The notes under the pieces: generated by a model | Told to the model about the DNA's origin: nothing | The model's database searches: none | Seen by the model: the letters and a program-made list of their open reading frames with translations, nothing else | Translations under genes and position numbers: made by a program | NCBI GenBank assembly: GCA_013812655.1 | Contig: JACCTC010000081.1 | Location: 1-64,000 of the forward strand | Reading direction: 5' to 3' | Length of the DNA: 64,000 bases | Source of the DNA: Deltaproteobacteria bacterium | GTDB taxonomy: Bacteria; Myxococcota_A; Polyangia; Haliangiales; Haliangiaceae | In this document: positions 8,797 to 17,421 of the stretch, one piece after another | Layout: each line of letters starts with the position of its first letter | How positions within the stretch are numbered: position 1 is the stretch's first letter

Positions 8797-10632
8797 TTAC
8801 TGCCAGCCGCCACCCTGCTGCGGCGGGTAACCACCACCGCCAGGCGGCGGATAGCCTCCACCGGGCGGCGGATAGCCTCCACCGGGCGGCGGGTAACCAC
8901 CACCGGGAGGCGGATAGCCGCCACCTTGCGCGGGCGGCGAACCGCCACCCTTCACCAGCCGCATGATCTCGTCGTACGCGGCAGGGGCGACGCACATCAG
9001 CACGCCGAAGTACGCGACGACTGGCAGCAGCATGTGCGCGAGCGCGAGGATCGCGCCGATGCCCGCGCTGAAGTGCACGAGACCGACGAGCATGATGAGC
9101 ACCGGCGAGATGACGAGCCACGCGAGCAGGATCGCCGCGAACAACGGACCGAGCGCATCGATCGCGCGCAGCGCCGGCGGCAGCTTCTGCGGCGGCACGA
9201 CGAACGCGATGCAGACGATGCCGATCAGCATCACCACGAACCACAGGAGGTTGTGGACGATCATCAGCGCCGGCGCGTTGAACTCGAACACGAGGCTGAA
9301 CGCATCGAAGAAGAACGGCACGAGCATGCCGGCGCCCACCGCGATCACGATGCGCGCGAGCTGGTCGGTCGGGTTCGCGATCCGTGCGAGCAGACCGAAC
9401 ACGAGGATCGCGTAACCGAGCACGTAGATCGAAGCGCCACCGCCGTAACCGCCGGGTGCACCGAGCATCATCATCAGTGCGAACAGGCCGAGGCCAACCT
9501 TCGCGACGAAGATGCCGATGAACGACACGCCGAACGGGATCCATTGCAGAACCGCCGGCGGAATCTTCTGCCGAATGTCAGGCGGTGCCGCGGAGACGAG
9601 GAGGTACGCGCCACCGGCGACGATCGGCCAGTACAGCGTCGCGAACGTTCCGCCGCCCGAGAACGGGAAGATCGTCGGCGACAGTCGATACGGGATCACG
9701 ATCGAGATGAGCAACGCGACGCCCGCCACGAAGAGCATCTTGCGCTGGAGCGCGGCATCGCGAAGCTGCGCGACCGGGAACCCGAAGATCGTGCCGGGCG
9801 CAGAGCCCGGGATACGGCGCGCGAGATCATCGAGCGGCCCCGGCAGATCGTGACCCGGTTGCGCATAGCCTTGCTGCGCCGGTGGCGGTGGGTATCCGCC
9901 CTGCTGCTGCGGCGGCGGATAGCCACCCGGCTGCTGACCGAAACCTTGCTGCGGTTGCGGCTGACCGAAGCCACCCTGCTGTGGCGGCGGATAGCCACCT
10001 GGCTGCTGACCGAAAGCGTGTTGCGCCGGCGGTTGCGGCTGGCCGAAGCCACCCGGCTGCGGGCCACCCGGCGGCGGATAGCCACCAGGCTGCGGCTGCT
10101 GACCGAATCCTTGCTGCGGTTGCGGCTGACCGAAGCCACCCGGCTGCGGGCCAGGCGGAGGATAGCCACCCTGCTGCGGCTGACCGAAGCCACCCGGCTG
10201 CGGGCCACCAGGCGGAGGATAGCCACCCTGCTGTGGCGGCTGACCAAATCCTTGCGGCGCGGGCGGCTGACCAAATCCTTGCGGCGCGGGCGGCTGACCG
10301 TAACCCTGCGGTCCCGGCGGCTGACCAAACCCATGTTGCGGCTGTCCGGGAGGCTGGCCCGGCGGAGGATATCCAGGCTGACCCGGCGGACGGGCGGCAG
10401 GCGGCGGCGCAAAGCCCTGCTGCTGCGGCGGCGCGAAGCCCTGGCCGGGCTGCGCGGGCTGTCCCGGCTTCGGCACCTGAGGGGCGGCGTAGCCGAACAT
10501 CGTCTTGGCCGGCTGCGCTCCCGGTGCACCTGCCTGCATCGGCGGCATCGGTCGACCGCAGGTTCCGCACGCGGGTGCGTTCGTGAGCACCGCCGCACCG
10601 CAGTACGGACACGGCCTAGTTGGAGTCGCCAT
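8797..10632 (-). CDS. Zinc-ribbon, Pro/Gly/Gln-repeat, eight-TM membrane protein
   Basis: A 611-residue protein in four parts. (1) Residues 1-30 are a zinc ribbon (CPYC ... CGTC). (2) Residues about 45-260 are a low-complexity linker of degenerate repeats such as GFGQPPAPQ and GGYPPPG. (3) Residues about 285-560 contain roughly eight hydrophobic helices and look like a Yip1/DUF-type membrane domain. (4) A C-terminal tail is made of GGGYPPP units. The ATG at 10632 follows an AGGGG ribosome-binding site; the ORF continues upstream without coding character. A cytoplasmic zinc ribbon joined by a flexible linker to a membrane bundle is common in myxobacteria, but the role is unknown. It is divergent from the amine oxidoreductase genes. 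Confidence 0.8.
   Translation of the reverse strand: MATPTRPCPYCGAAVLTNAPACGTCGRPMPPMQAGAPGAQPAKTMFGYAAPQVPKPGQPAQPGQGFAPPQQQGFAPPPAARPPGQPGYPPPGQPPGQPQHGFGQPPGPQGYGQPPAPQGFGQPPAPQGFGQPPQQGGYPPPGGPQPGGFGQPQQGGYPPPGPQPGGFGQPQPQQGFGQQPQPGGYPPPGGPQPGGFGQPQPPAQHAFGQQPGGYPPPQQGGFGQPQPQQGFGQQPGGYPPPQQQGGYPPPPAQQGYAQPGHDLPGPLDDLARRIPGSAPGTIFGFPVAQLRDAALQRKMLFVAGVALLISIVIPYRLSPTIFPFSGGGTFATLYWPIVAGGAYLLVSAAPPDIRQKIPPAVLQWIPFGVSFIGIFVAKVGLGLFALMMMLGAPGGYGGGASIYVLGYAILVFGLLARIANPTDQLARIVIAVGAGMLVPFFFDAFSLVFEFNAPALMIVHNLLWFVVMLIGIVCIAFVVPPQKLPPALRAIDALGPLFAAILLAWLVISPVLIMLVGLVHFSAGIGAILALAHMLLPVVAYFGVLMCVAPAAYDEIMRLVKGGGSPPAQGGGYPPPGGGYPPPGGGYPPPGGGYPPPGGGGYPPQQGGGWQ
8811..8935. repeat. Tandem 21-base repeats coding for GGGYPPP
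   Basis: Five or so imperfect head-to-tail units (consensus on the plus strand ccgggcggcggatagcctcc) encode the C-terminal tail of the zinc-ribbon membrane protein. Frame is kept throughout, so copy number can vary without breaking the gene. Confidence 0.8.
9858..10440. repeat. Degenerate Pro/Gln/Gly-coding repeat array
   Basis: A long run of 24-45-base imperfect repeats (recurrent plus-strand words ggctgaccgaagccacc and gcggcggatagccacc) encodes the linker of the zinc-ribbon membrane protein. The identical copies around 10245-10300 (GFGQPPAPQ twice) suggest recent expansion by slippage or unequal exchange. Confidence 0.8.
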
Positions 10633-10716
10633 CGGATTCCCCTGACCTTTCGAAGGCGAACGGTATCCCACGGCTACACGTGTTCGCAACGCAGTGACGA
10701 TCTTTTGGGCGACGTG

Positions 10717-10722
10717 TACTGT
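10717..10722 (+). promoter_or_regulatory. -10-like hexamer TACTGT, with GTGACG 17 bases upstream
   Basis: TACTGT ends 6 nt before GTG 10729. GTGACG (10694-10699), a 4-of-6 match to a -35 box, lies 17 bases upstream. Together they place the start of transcription at or next to the GTG, favouring it over the in-frame GTGs at 10714 and 10723. Confidence 0.45.
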
Positions 10723-10728
10723 GTGCCC

Positions 10729-12021
10729 GTGGCGCGCCGGCTTGCGGGACACGACGCGGTGCGAGGGGAAGCTGTCGAGGTCCGGATCGCCGATACCTCG
10801 GTGCGCGCATTTGCCGACGAGAGCATCGCCGCCGCCCTGGTCGCGAGCGGCGCGCACGTGCTCTCCCGCTCGCTGAAGTACCATCGGCCACGCACGTTCT
10901 TCTGCCTCGAAGGTCACTGCAGCGGCTGCCTCGTCCGGATCGGTGGCGTGCCGAACCTCCGCGCGTGTCAGGCCCCGTGTCTCGCCGGTACCGAGGTGAT
11001 GGGGCAGAACGCGTTCCCCTCCGCCGAGGTCGATCTACTGGGCGCGGTCGACTTCGTGTTCTCGCGTGGACTCGATCACCACACGCTGATGACCGGATCG
11101 TCGATGCTGAACCGGCTCGCGAACAAGGTCGTGCGCCAGCTCTCCGGCCTCGGCAAGCTCCCCGACGTCGCGGCGTCGCAGCATCCGGAGGTCCAGCGCT
11201 ACGATGTCGACGTCTGCGTGATCGGCGGCGGTCCGGCCGGGCTCGAGGCCGCGAACCAGGTCGCGCGCGCCGGTCGATCGACCGTGGTCGTCGACGATCA
11301 GCTGCGCCCGGGCGGCAGCTTGCGCACCGATCCACGCGCCGGTCGCGCCCTCGCCGAGGCAACCTGGCGTGCCGCGACGTCCGCGGGTGCGGCAGTGCTC
11401 TCGCGCTCGACGGCGATCGGGTTCTTTCCCGAGGACGATGGCGGTGTGCTCGCGGTCGCGGCTCCCGACCGGCTCTACCGGATCTATGCGAAGCAGTGGA
11501 TCTGGGCGACCGGAGGCTACGCGGCGAACCTGCCGTTCCCCGACAACGATCGTCCCGGCGTGATCGCCGCGCGTGCGGTCGGCCGGCTGCTCGTCGATCA
11601 CGGCATCCTCGCCGGCGACCGCGTTTGCGTGATCGAGGTGCCGCGGATGGTCGACGCCGCCAGCGCGCTCGCCGCCGGCCTAGTCGAGGCAGGCGCCGAG
11701 GTTCATCGCGTCGCGCTCGATCGCGTCGAGGGCGTGCGCGGGCGGAGCTGGACGAGCGCCGTCGACACCGCCGACGGCAAGTACGACTGCGATCTGGTCG
11801 CGGTCGCGGCGATTCCTGCTCCTGCCTCCGAAGGCGCGCGCCAGCAGGGTTGCCAGGTGGTTCTCGATCCGACCGTCGGTGGCTTCAAGATCGTCGTCGA
11901 CGACCTCGGGCGGACGTCGACACCGAACGTGTGGGCGTGCGGCGATGTCTGCGGCTACCTCGGTCCCGCTGCGTCCGCCGCGGATGGTGCCCGCGTGGGC
12001 GCGAACGTGGCGGCCTCGTAG
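10729..12021 (+). CDS. Amine/opine oxidoreductase alpha-type subunit ([2Fe-2S] + FAD/NAD domain)
   Basis: About 430 residues. The N-terminal 100 form a ferredoxin-like [2Fe-2S] domain, with [11 protein letters not shown] as in sarcosine oxidase alpha and cysteines CLEGHCSGC followed by a fourth Cys (ACQAPC). A pyridine-nucleotide-disulfide-type FAD domain follows, with dinucleotide motif [20 protein letters not shown] near residue 163 and a C-terminal [21 protein letters not shown]. It lacks the folate-binding T domain of tetrahydrofolate-dependent sarcosine oxidase, so it resembles HcnA+HcnB or the opine/D-amino-acid dehydrogenase alpha subunit. The BFD-like iron-sulfur segment usually at the C-terminus is encoded separately by the next gene. 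The substrate cannot be told from sequence. Confidence 0.8.
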   Translation: MARRLAGHDAVRGEAVEVRIADTSVRAFADESIAAALVASGAHVLSRSLKYHRPRTFFCLEGHCSGCLVRIGGVPNLRACQAPCLAGTEVMGQNAFPSAEVDLLGAVDFVFSRGLDHHTLMTGSSMLNRLANKVVRQLSGLGKLPDVAASQHPEVQRYDVDVCVIGGGPAGLEAANQVARAGRSTVVVDDQLRPGGSLRTDPRAGRALAEATWRAATSAGAAVLSRSTAIGFFPEDDGGVLAVAAPDRLYRIYAKQWIWATGGYAANLPFPDNDRPGVIAARAVGRLLVDHGILAGDRVCVIEVPRMVDAASALAAGLVEAGAEVHRVALDRVEGVRGRSWTSAVDTADGKYDCDLVAVAAIPAPASEGARQQGCQVVLDPTVGGFKIVVDDLGRTSTPNVWACGDVCGYLGPAASAADGARVGANVAAS

Positions 12022-12034
12022 TATCGTCCACGTC

Positions 12035-12336
12035 GTGGCAGGCAAGATCGTGCTGTGTCGTTGCGAGGACATGACGTTGTCCGACCTCGAGCACAGCGTC
12101 AGCCGTGGCTACCAGGATATCGAGGAGGTCAAGCGCTACACCGGCTTCGGGACCGGGCCGTGTCAGGGCAAGGAATGCCTCGCCCTCGTCGCTTCGGAGC
12201 TCGCGCGGCTCACCGGGCAACCACCGTCGACGATCAAGCCGTTCACGTCGCGCCCGCCGCTCGCGCCGACCCCGCTGCGCCTGCTCGCGCGCGATCCGGG
12301 TGCGCATCGCTTCGACGACGACCGCGAGGACGGCTG

Positions 12337-12337
<1 letters not shown>
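12035..12337 (+). CDS. BFD-like [2Fe-2S] small subunit of amine oxidoreductase
   Basis: A 100-residue protein with the bacterioferritin-associated-ferredoxin-like pattern CRCEDMT near residue 9 and [10 protein letters not shown] near residue 40, giving four cysteines for one [2Fe-2S] cluster. In many sarcosine-oxidase-alpha and HcnB proteins this module is fused to the C-terminus of the FAD subunit. Here it is a free subunit, 13 bases downstream of it. The start codon GTG 12035 opens directly onto the domain. Its stop overlaps the ATG of the next gene by one base (TGATG). It presumably relays electrons inside a heterotrimer. Confidence 0.8.
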
Positions 12338-13608
<1,271 letters not shown>

Positions 13609-13621
13609 GCTTGCGGCTGCC

Positions 13622-14149
13622 ATGGTGGAAGCTCCGGGCCGAGATGGAGGGGCCGGGATTGACTCCCGGCCCCGGGACAAGACCGTTCCCTTGCGACTCG
13701 TGTGCTTCGAGCTACGCGGTCAGGAGCTCGCGTTGCCGATCGCGGATGTCCGCGAGACGTTGCCGGTCCTCCCGATCACGAAGGTCGTGCTGACCCCGTC
13801 GTGCCTCGCCGGCGTGTTCAGCCTGCGCGGCGAGATCGTGCCCGCGATCGATCTCGGCGTGCTGCTCGGGCTCGCGCGCACCGAGGTCGGCGACGCGAGC
13901 CGGATCGTCGTCGTCGAGCACGAGGGCAGCTCGATCGGGATCGTCGTCGACGGCCTCCGTGATCTGCGGACGTTGACGGAGGCGCTCGAACCACCACCGC
14001 CAAGCCTCGCCCCTGATGTCGCGAAGCTGTTGCTCGGCGTCGCGGCGACTTCAACTGGCACGGTACGCGTGCTCGATGCTTCGGCGATCGTGTCGGCAGA
14101 ACCGCTCCGCGCGCTCACGCGTGCTGCGGACGAGGAAGGTAGATCGTGA
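13622..14149 (+). CDS. cheW: CheW-like adaptor
   Basis: A 175-residue coupling protein linking receptor and CheA. The CheW domain starts near residue 24 (LVCFELRGQELALPIADVRE) and includes GVFSLRGEIVPAIDLGVLLGL and IGIVVDGLRDLRTL. The first 23 residues are polar and lie over a strong inverted repeat (13649-13673), so a downstream TTG or GTG near 13691-13700 is a possible alternative start. The stop overlaps the MCP start. It is the first gene of the six-gene chemosensory operon. Confidence 0.87.
   Translation: MVEAPGRDGGAGIDSRPRDKTVPLRLVCFELRGQELALPIADVRETLPVLPITKVVLTPSCLAGVFSLRGEIVPAIDLGVLLGLARTEVGDASRIVVVEHEGSSIGIVVDGLRDLRTLTEALEPPPPSLAPDVAKLLLGVAATSTGTVRVLDASAIVSAEPLRALTRAADEEGRS
13649..13673 (+). 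promoter_or_regulatory. Perfect 10-bp hairpin at the 5' end of cheW
   Basis: GGGGCCGGGA (13649-13658) and TCCCGGCCCC (13664-13673) form an uninterrupted stem around the 5-base loop TTGAC. It lies 27 bases after the proposed cheW ATG and 41 bases after the preceding stop. No T-run follows, so it is not a classical terminator. It could attenuate read-through from the oxidoreductase genes or control cheW translation. Confidence 0.5.
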
Positions 14150-16215
14150 TGATTTCTCGGAAGCGTCGCTTCCCCATGTTCCTCAAGTTCCTGTTCGCGT
14201 GCCTCTCCCTGGCGGCGCTGCTGATCGTTGGCGGCATCTTCATGGTGAAGGAGAAGTCGCAGTTCCAGAACCGCGGCAAGTTCATGGTCAAGCACCTCCG
14301 GCGCTACCAGTTCTATCAAGAGCGTGTCGGACGGGGCCTGACGGGTAACGCAGAGATCCTCGCCGGCGAGACCGCGATCCGCAACGCGCTGGCCGCGACC
14401 CCAGCAGCCGGCCCCGAGCCAACGCCGGAGCTGAGCGTCGCGGGGGTTGCGACGTCGATGTACGACCGGATCGCGACGAAGCACGGGATCCAGCCCGACC
14501 TGTTTGCCGTGTTCAGCGACAGCGGACGCGTGCTGTGGGCGAGCAAAGGATCGCCGATCAGCGCAGGGCAGATCTCCACGATCGCTGCCGTCAAGGACGC
14601 GCGCGCCGGCAACGTCTTCCCGCATCGCATCCAGGTAATCGACAACACCGCGTACCAGATCTCGGCGATGCCGGTCCGAGCACCTGGTGCGGAACGTGTC
14701 GTGGGCGGCATCGTGGTCGGCGTCAAGCTGCAACGCATGATGCTCGAGTACGCCGAGCAGAGCGACGAGGTCGCGGAGTTACGTTACCGCCCGACGCTCG
14801 TCGACGGGCCGCGCGTCCTCGCGACCGCGCTACCTGGTGAGCTTGCCGACGTCACGCGCGCCGTCCAGCCCGACAAGCTCGCGAAGGTCACCGTCGGCGA
14901 GGACACCCGGGAAGTGATCCGCCTCAAGGACAACGACTACGACTTCTATGCGGAGGACCAGGATGGTTACAAGGAGGGCGATCCAGTCACCGTTGGCAAG
15001 CTGTACATCACGCGTAGTCGCGCGCGCGTCATCGATCCGGCGAAGTCGTTGCCGTGGGGCGAGATCGCCGTCGGGGTCGGGGCGTCGCTCGTGTTCTCGT
15101 TCCTGCTCGGGATCTGGGTGACCCGTCCGATCAAGCAGATGGTGAAGCAGTCGCGCGACCTGCTGACCGGCGACACCGATCTGACGCAGCGGATCGTCGT
15201 CAACTCGCGCGACGAGACGGCAGACCTCGCGGACAACATCAACCAGGTCTTCGCGCGCGTCCATCACCTCGCGAGCGGCGTGCAGAGCGCCGCATTCCAG
15301 GTCGGCGCGTCGAGCGCGGAGATCAGCGCGGCCTCGCGGCAGATGCTGACCGGGCTGCGCGATCAGACGCTGAAGATCGAGAGCTCGACGACGGCGGTCA
15401 CCGAGCTGTCGGCGTCGATCCAGCAGGTCGCGGGCAACGCCGCGCAGGCGACGGACGTCGCGGAGCAATCGAGCACCGCGGTGACCTCGGCGGTCGCGCG
15501 CATGGAACAGATCCGTACTGCCGTCGACGATGCTGCCGCGAAGATGCGAGACCTCGGCGAGAGCAGCAAGCGGATCGGTAACATCGTCGAGGTGATCCGG
15601 CAGATCAGCGAGCAGACGTCGATGCTCGCGCTCAACGCCTCGATCGAGGCGGCGCACGCCGGTGAGCAGGGTCGCGGCTTCGCGGTCGTCGCCGACGAAG
15701 TGTCCTCGCTGGCGCGCCGCGTCGGTCAGTCCGCGAAGGACATCGAGGCGCTGATCCAGACGGTCAAGGAGCAGACCCAGGCCGCGATCCAGTCGATGGA
15801 TGTCGGCACCCGCGAGGTGCTGAACGGCTCGCAGCTCGTGACCGGCACGTTGACCGGCCTCGGGCAGCTGATCAGCGTGGTCAAGGAAACCGCGACCGCG
15901 GTGCACGAGCAGGCGGTGGTCTCCGATGAGATCGCGCGGAACATGGACGCGGTCCGCCACCTCGCGGGCGATGCGCTGAACGGCTCCGAAGAATCGGTGG
16001 TCCAGGCCGAACGCCTGCACGAGCTCGCGTACGAGCTGGAGGAGTCGATCGGCGGGTTCAACCTCGACGGCACCAAGGTCGGGAACCGGCCGCGCGTGGC
16101 CGCATCGATCGGCACCGGCGCCGCGGGCGATGCGAGTCGTGCGCTTCCCGCCGGCAAGCCGAAGCTGGCAGGGAATGGCCGTGCCAAGGGTAAGCCGCAC
16201 GAGGCGAGTGACTGA
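14146..16215 (+). CDS. Methyl-accepting chemotaxis protein with Cache-like sensor
   Basis: A 689-residue receptor. TM1 is near residues 14-34, followed by a periplasmic region of about 265 residues that resembles a double-Cache/PAS-like sensor (LFAVFSDSGRVLWASKG, then GGIVVGVKLQRMML). TM2 is near 304-325 (IAVGVGASLVFSFLLGIWVT), then a HAMP domain and a long coiled-coil signalling domain. The hairpin tip SMLALNASIEAAHAGEQGRG (about 491-510) matches the receptor-CheA contact site. The C-terminal 60 residues are low complexity with no obvious CheR-tethering pentapeptide. GTG 14146 overlaps the cheW stop; ATG 14149 is the alternative, with a GAGGAAGG site upstream. The ligand is unknown. Confidence 0.9.
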   Translation: MMISRKRRFPMFLKFLFACLSLAALLIVGGIFMVKEKSQFQNRGKFMVKHLRRYQFYQERVGRGLTGNAEILAGETAIRNALAATPAAGPEPTPELSVAGVATSMYDRIATKHGIQPDLFAVFSDSGRVLWASKGSPISAGQISTIAAVKDARAGNVFPHRIQVIDNTAYQISAMPVRAPGAERVVGGIVVGVKLQRMMLEYAEQSDEVAELRYRPTLVDGPRVLATALPGELADVTRAVQPDKLAKVTVGEDTREVIRLKDNDYDFYAEDQDGYKEGDPVTVGKLYITRSRARVIDPAKSLPWGEIAVGVGASLVFSFLLGIWVTRPIKQMVKQSRDLLTGDTDLTQRIVVNSRDETADLADNINQVFARVHHLASGVQSAAFQVGASSAEISAASRQMLTGLRDQTLKIESSTTAVTELSASIQQVAGNAAQATDVAEQSSTAVTSAVARMEQIRTAVDDAAAKMRDLGESSKRIGNIVEVIRQISEQTSMLALNASIEAAHAGEQGRGFAVVADEVSSLARRVGQSAKDIEALIQTVKEQTQAAIQSMDVGTREVLNGSQLVTGTLTGLGQLISVVKETATAVHEQAVVSDEIARNMDAVRHLAGDALNGSEESVVQAERLHELAYELEESIGGFNLDGTKVGNRPRVAASIGTGAAGDASRALPAGKPKLAGNGRAKGKPHEASD

Positions 16216-16218
16216 CGC

Positions 16219-17421
16219 GTGGCCGTGGCGTCGGACATCGTCGTCGCGATCGCGCGGCGGCTCGCCGAGCGTGCGGGGCTCGAGCTGCCCGCGTGGGTCG
16301 TCGAGGCGCGCGCGGCGACCCGCATGGAAGCGCTCGCGTTGCCGGCGGCTGACTACGTCCAACTGATCGAATCCTCGCGTGGCGGCGCCGAGCTCGACGA
16401 GCTGATCGAGGCGGTGCGCGTCGGCGAGACCCGGCTATTCCGGCACCGCGCGCAGATCGCGGCGCTCGTCGATGTGATCGCACCGGCGCTGCGCGCCTCC
16501 CGCAAGCGCACGATCCGGGTCTGGAGCGCGGGCTGTGCCGCCGGCGAGGAGCCGTACACGCTCGCGCTCGTGCTCGCGCGCGCCCTCCCCGGCGTGCAGC
16601 TCTCGATCGCCGCGACCGACGTCAGCGCCGACGCGCTCGCGATCGCGCAGATCGGCGCCTATCGTGCGAGCGCGCTCGCGGATGTCCCCGAGGAGTACCG
16701 CGACGGCTTCGTGTCCGACGGCGAGCTCATCCGCTTGCGGCCCGAGCTCGCGGCGCTCGTGCGCTTCGAACGCGCGAACCTCGTCGACGGCGCCGCGCCG
16801 CGCCAGTGCGATCTGGTGTGGTGCCGCAACGTGCTCATCTACTTCACGCCGGATGCGCGGCGGCGCGCGATCGAGCGTCTGGTGGCTGCGACGGTTCCCG
16901 GCGGTTACCTGTTCGTCGGCTACAGCGAGACGCTGCGTGACATCGCGGCGCTCGACGCGATGCGCAGCGGCGAGACGGTCTACTACGTGCGGCGCGACGG
17001 AACGGCCGAAGCGCCGCGGCGCCCCACCCCGCCACCCGTCGCGCGGCGGCCGCTACCGTCGACGGTACCGCCACCGGATGCGGCCAATCCCTGGCGCAAC
17101 GTCCGCGATACGCCGCCGCCGATGCGAATCCCTGCGACGCCGCCGCCGATCGACGTGCTCGCGCTGCGTGGTCACCCCGATGCGCGCACGCTGACTGCGG
17201 AGCTCACGGTGCGGCTCGCGGTCGCGGGTCTCCAGAAGCTCGTGATCGACCTCGATGCCGCCGAGCTGCTCGCAGATGATCTCGCACCGGTGCTACGGCG
17301 AGCCCGCGCCGCGTCCGCGGCCGCGCACGTCGTCCTCGAGCTACGCGCCACCCGAACGGGCACGCGGCGATGGCTCGCGCGGCACGGCCTCGCGGACAGC
17401 GCCACCGGAGAACAACCATGA
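16219..17421 (+). CDS. cheR: CheR receptor methyltransferase with a C-terminal STAS-like domain
   Basis: A 400-residue protein. Residues 1-265 are a standard CheR: an N-terminal helical domain, VGETRLFRH, then the SAM-binding loop VWSAGCAAGEEPYTLAL (near residue 97) and LVWCRNVLIYF. It methylates receptor glutamates with S-adenosylmethionine. A Pro-rich linker (about 268-310) leads to an 85-residue C-terminal module (LVIDLDAAELLADDLAPVLR, then VLELRATRTGTRRWLARHGL) that fits the STAS/anti-sigma-antagonist pattern. The phosphorylatable Ser of true antagonists is not evident (LADD at that place). The start GTG is 3 bases after the MCP stop, and the stop overlaps cheA by 4 bases. Confidence 0.85.
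   Translation: MAVASDIVVAIARRLAERAGLELPAWVVEARAATRMEALALPAADYVQLIESSRGGAELDELIEAVRVGETRLFRHRAQIAALVDVIAPALRASRKRTIRVWSAGCAAGEEPYTLALVLARALPGVQLSIAATDVSADALAIAQIGAYRASALADVPEEYRDGFVSDGELIRLRPELAALVRFERANLVDGAAPRQCDLVWCRNVLIYFTPDARRRAIERLVAATVPGGYLFVGYSETLRDIAALDAMRSGETVYYVRRDGTAEAPRRPTPPPVARRPLPSTVPPPDAANPWRNVRDTPPPMRIPATPPPIDVLALRGHPDARTLTAELTVRLAVAGLQKLVIDLDAAELLADDLAPVLRRARAASAAAHVVLELRATRTGTRRWLARHGLADSATGEQP

Noticed and set aside
8811-8935. Second candidate CRISPR or microsatellite
   Set aside because: The repeats are in-frame codons for GGGYPPP in a real gene.
8038-10713. Very long plus-strand open frame running through the MCE and zinc-ribbon genes
   Set aside because: It is Arg/Asp/His-rich noise antisense to well-supported minus-strand genes; only the part after 10729 is the oxidoreductase.
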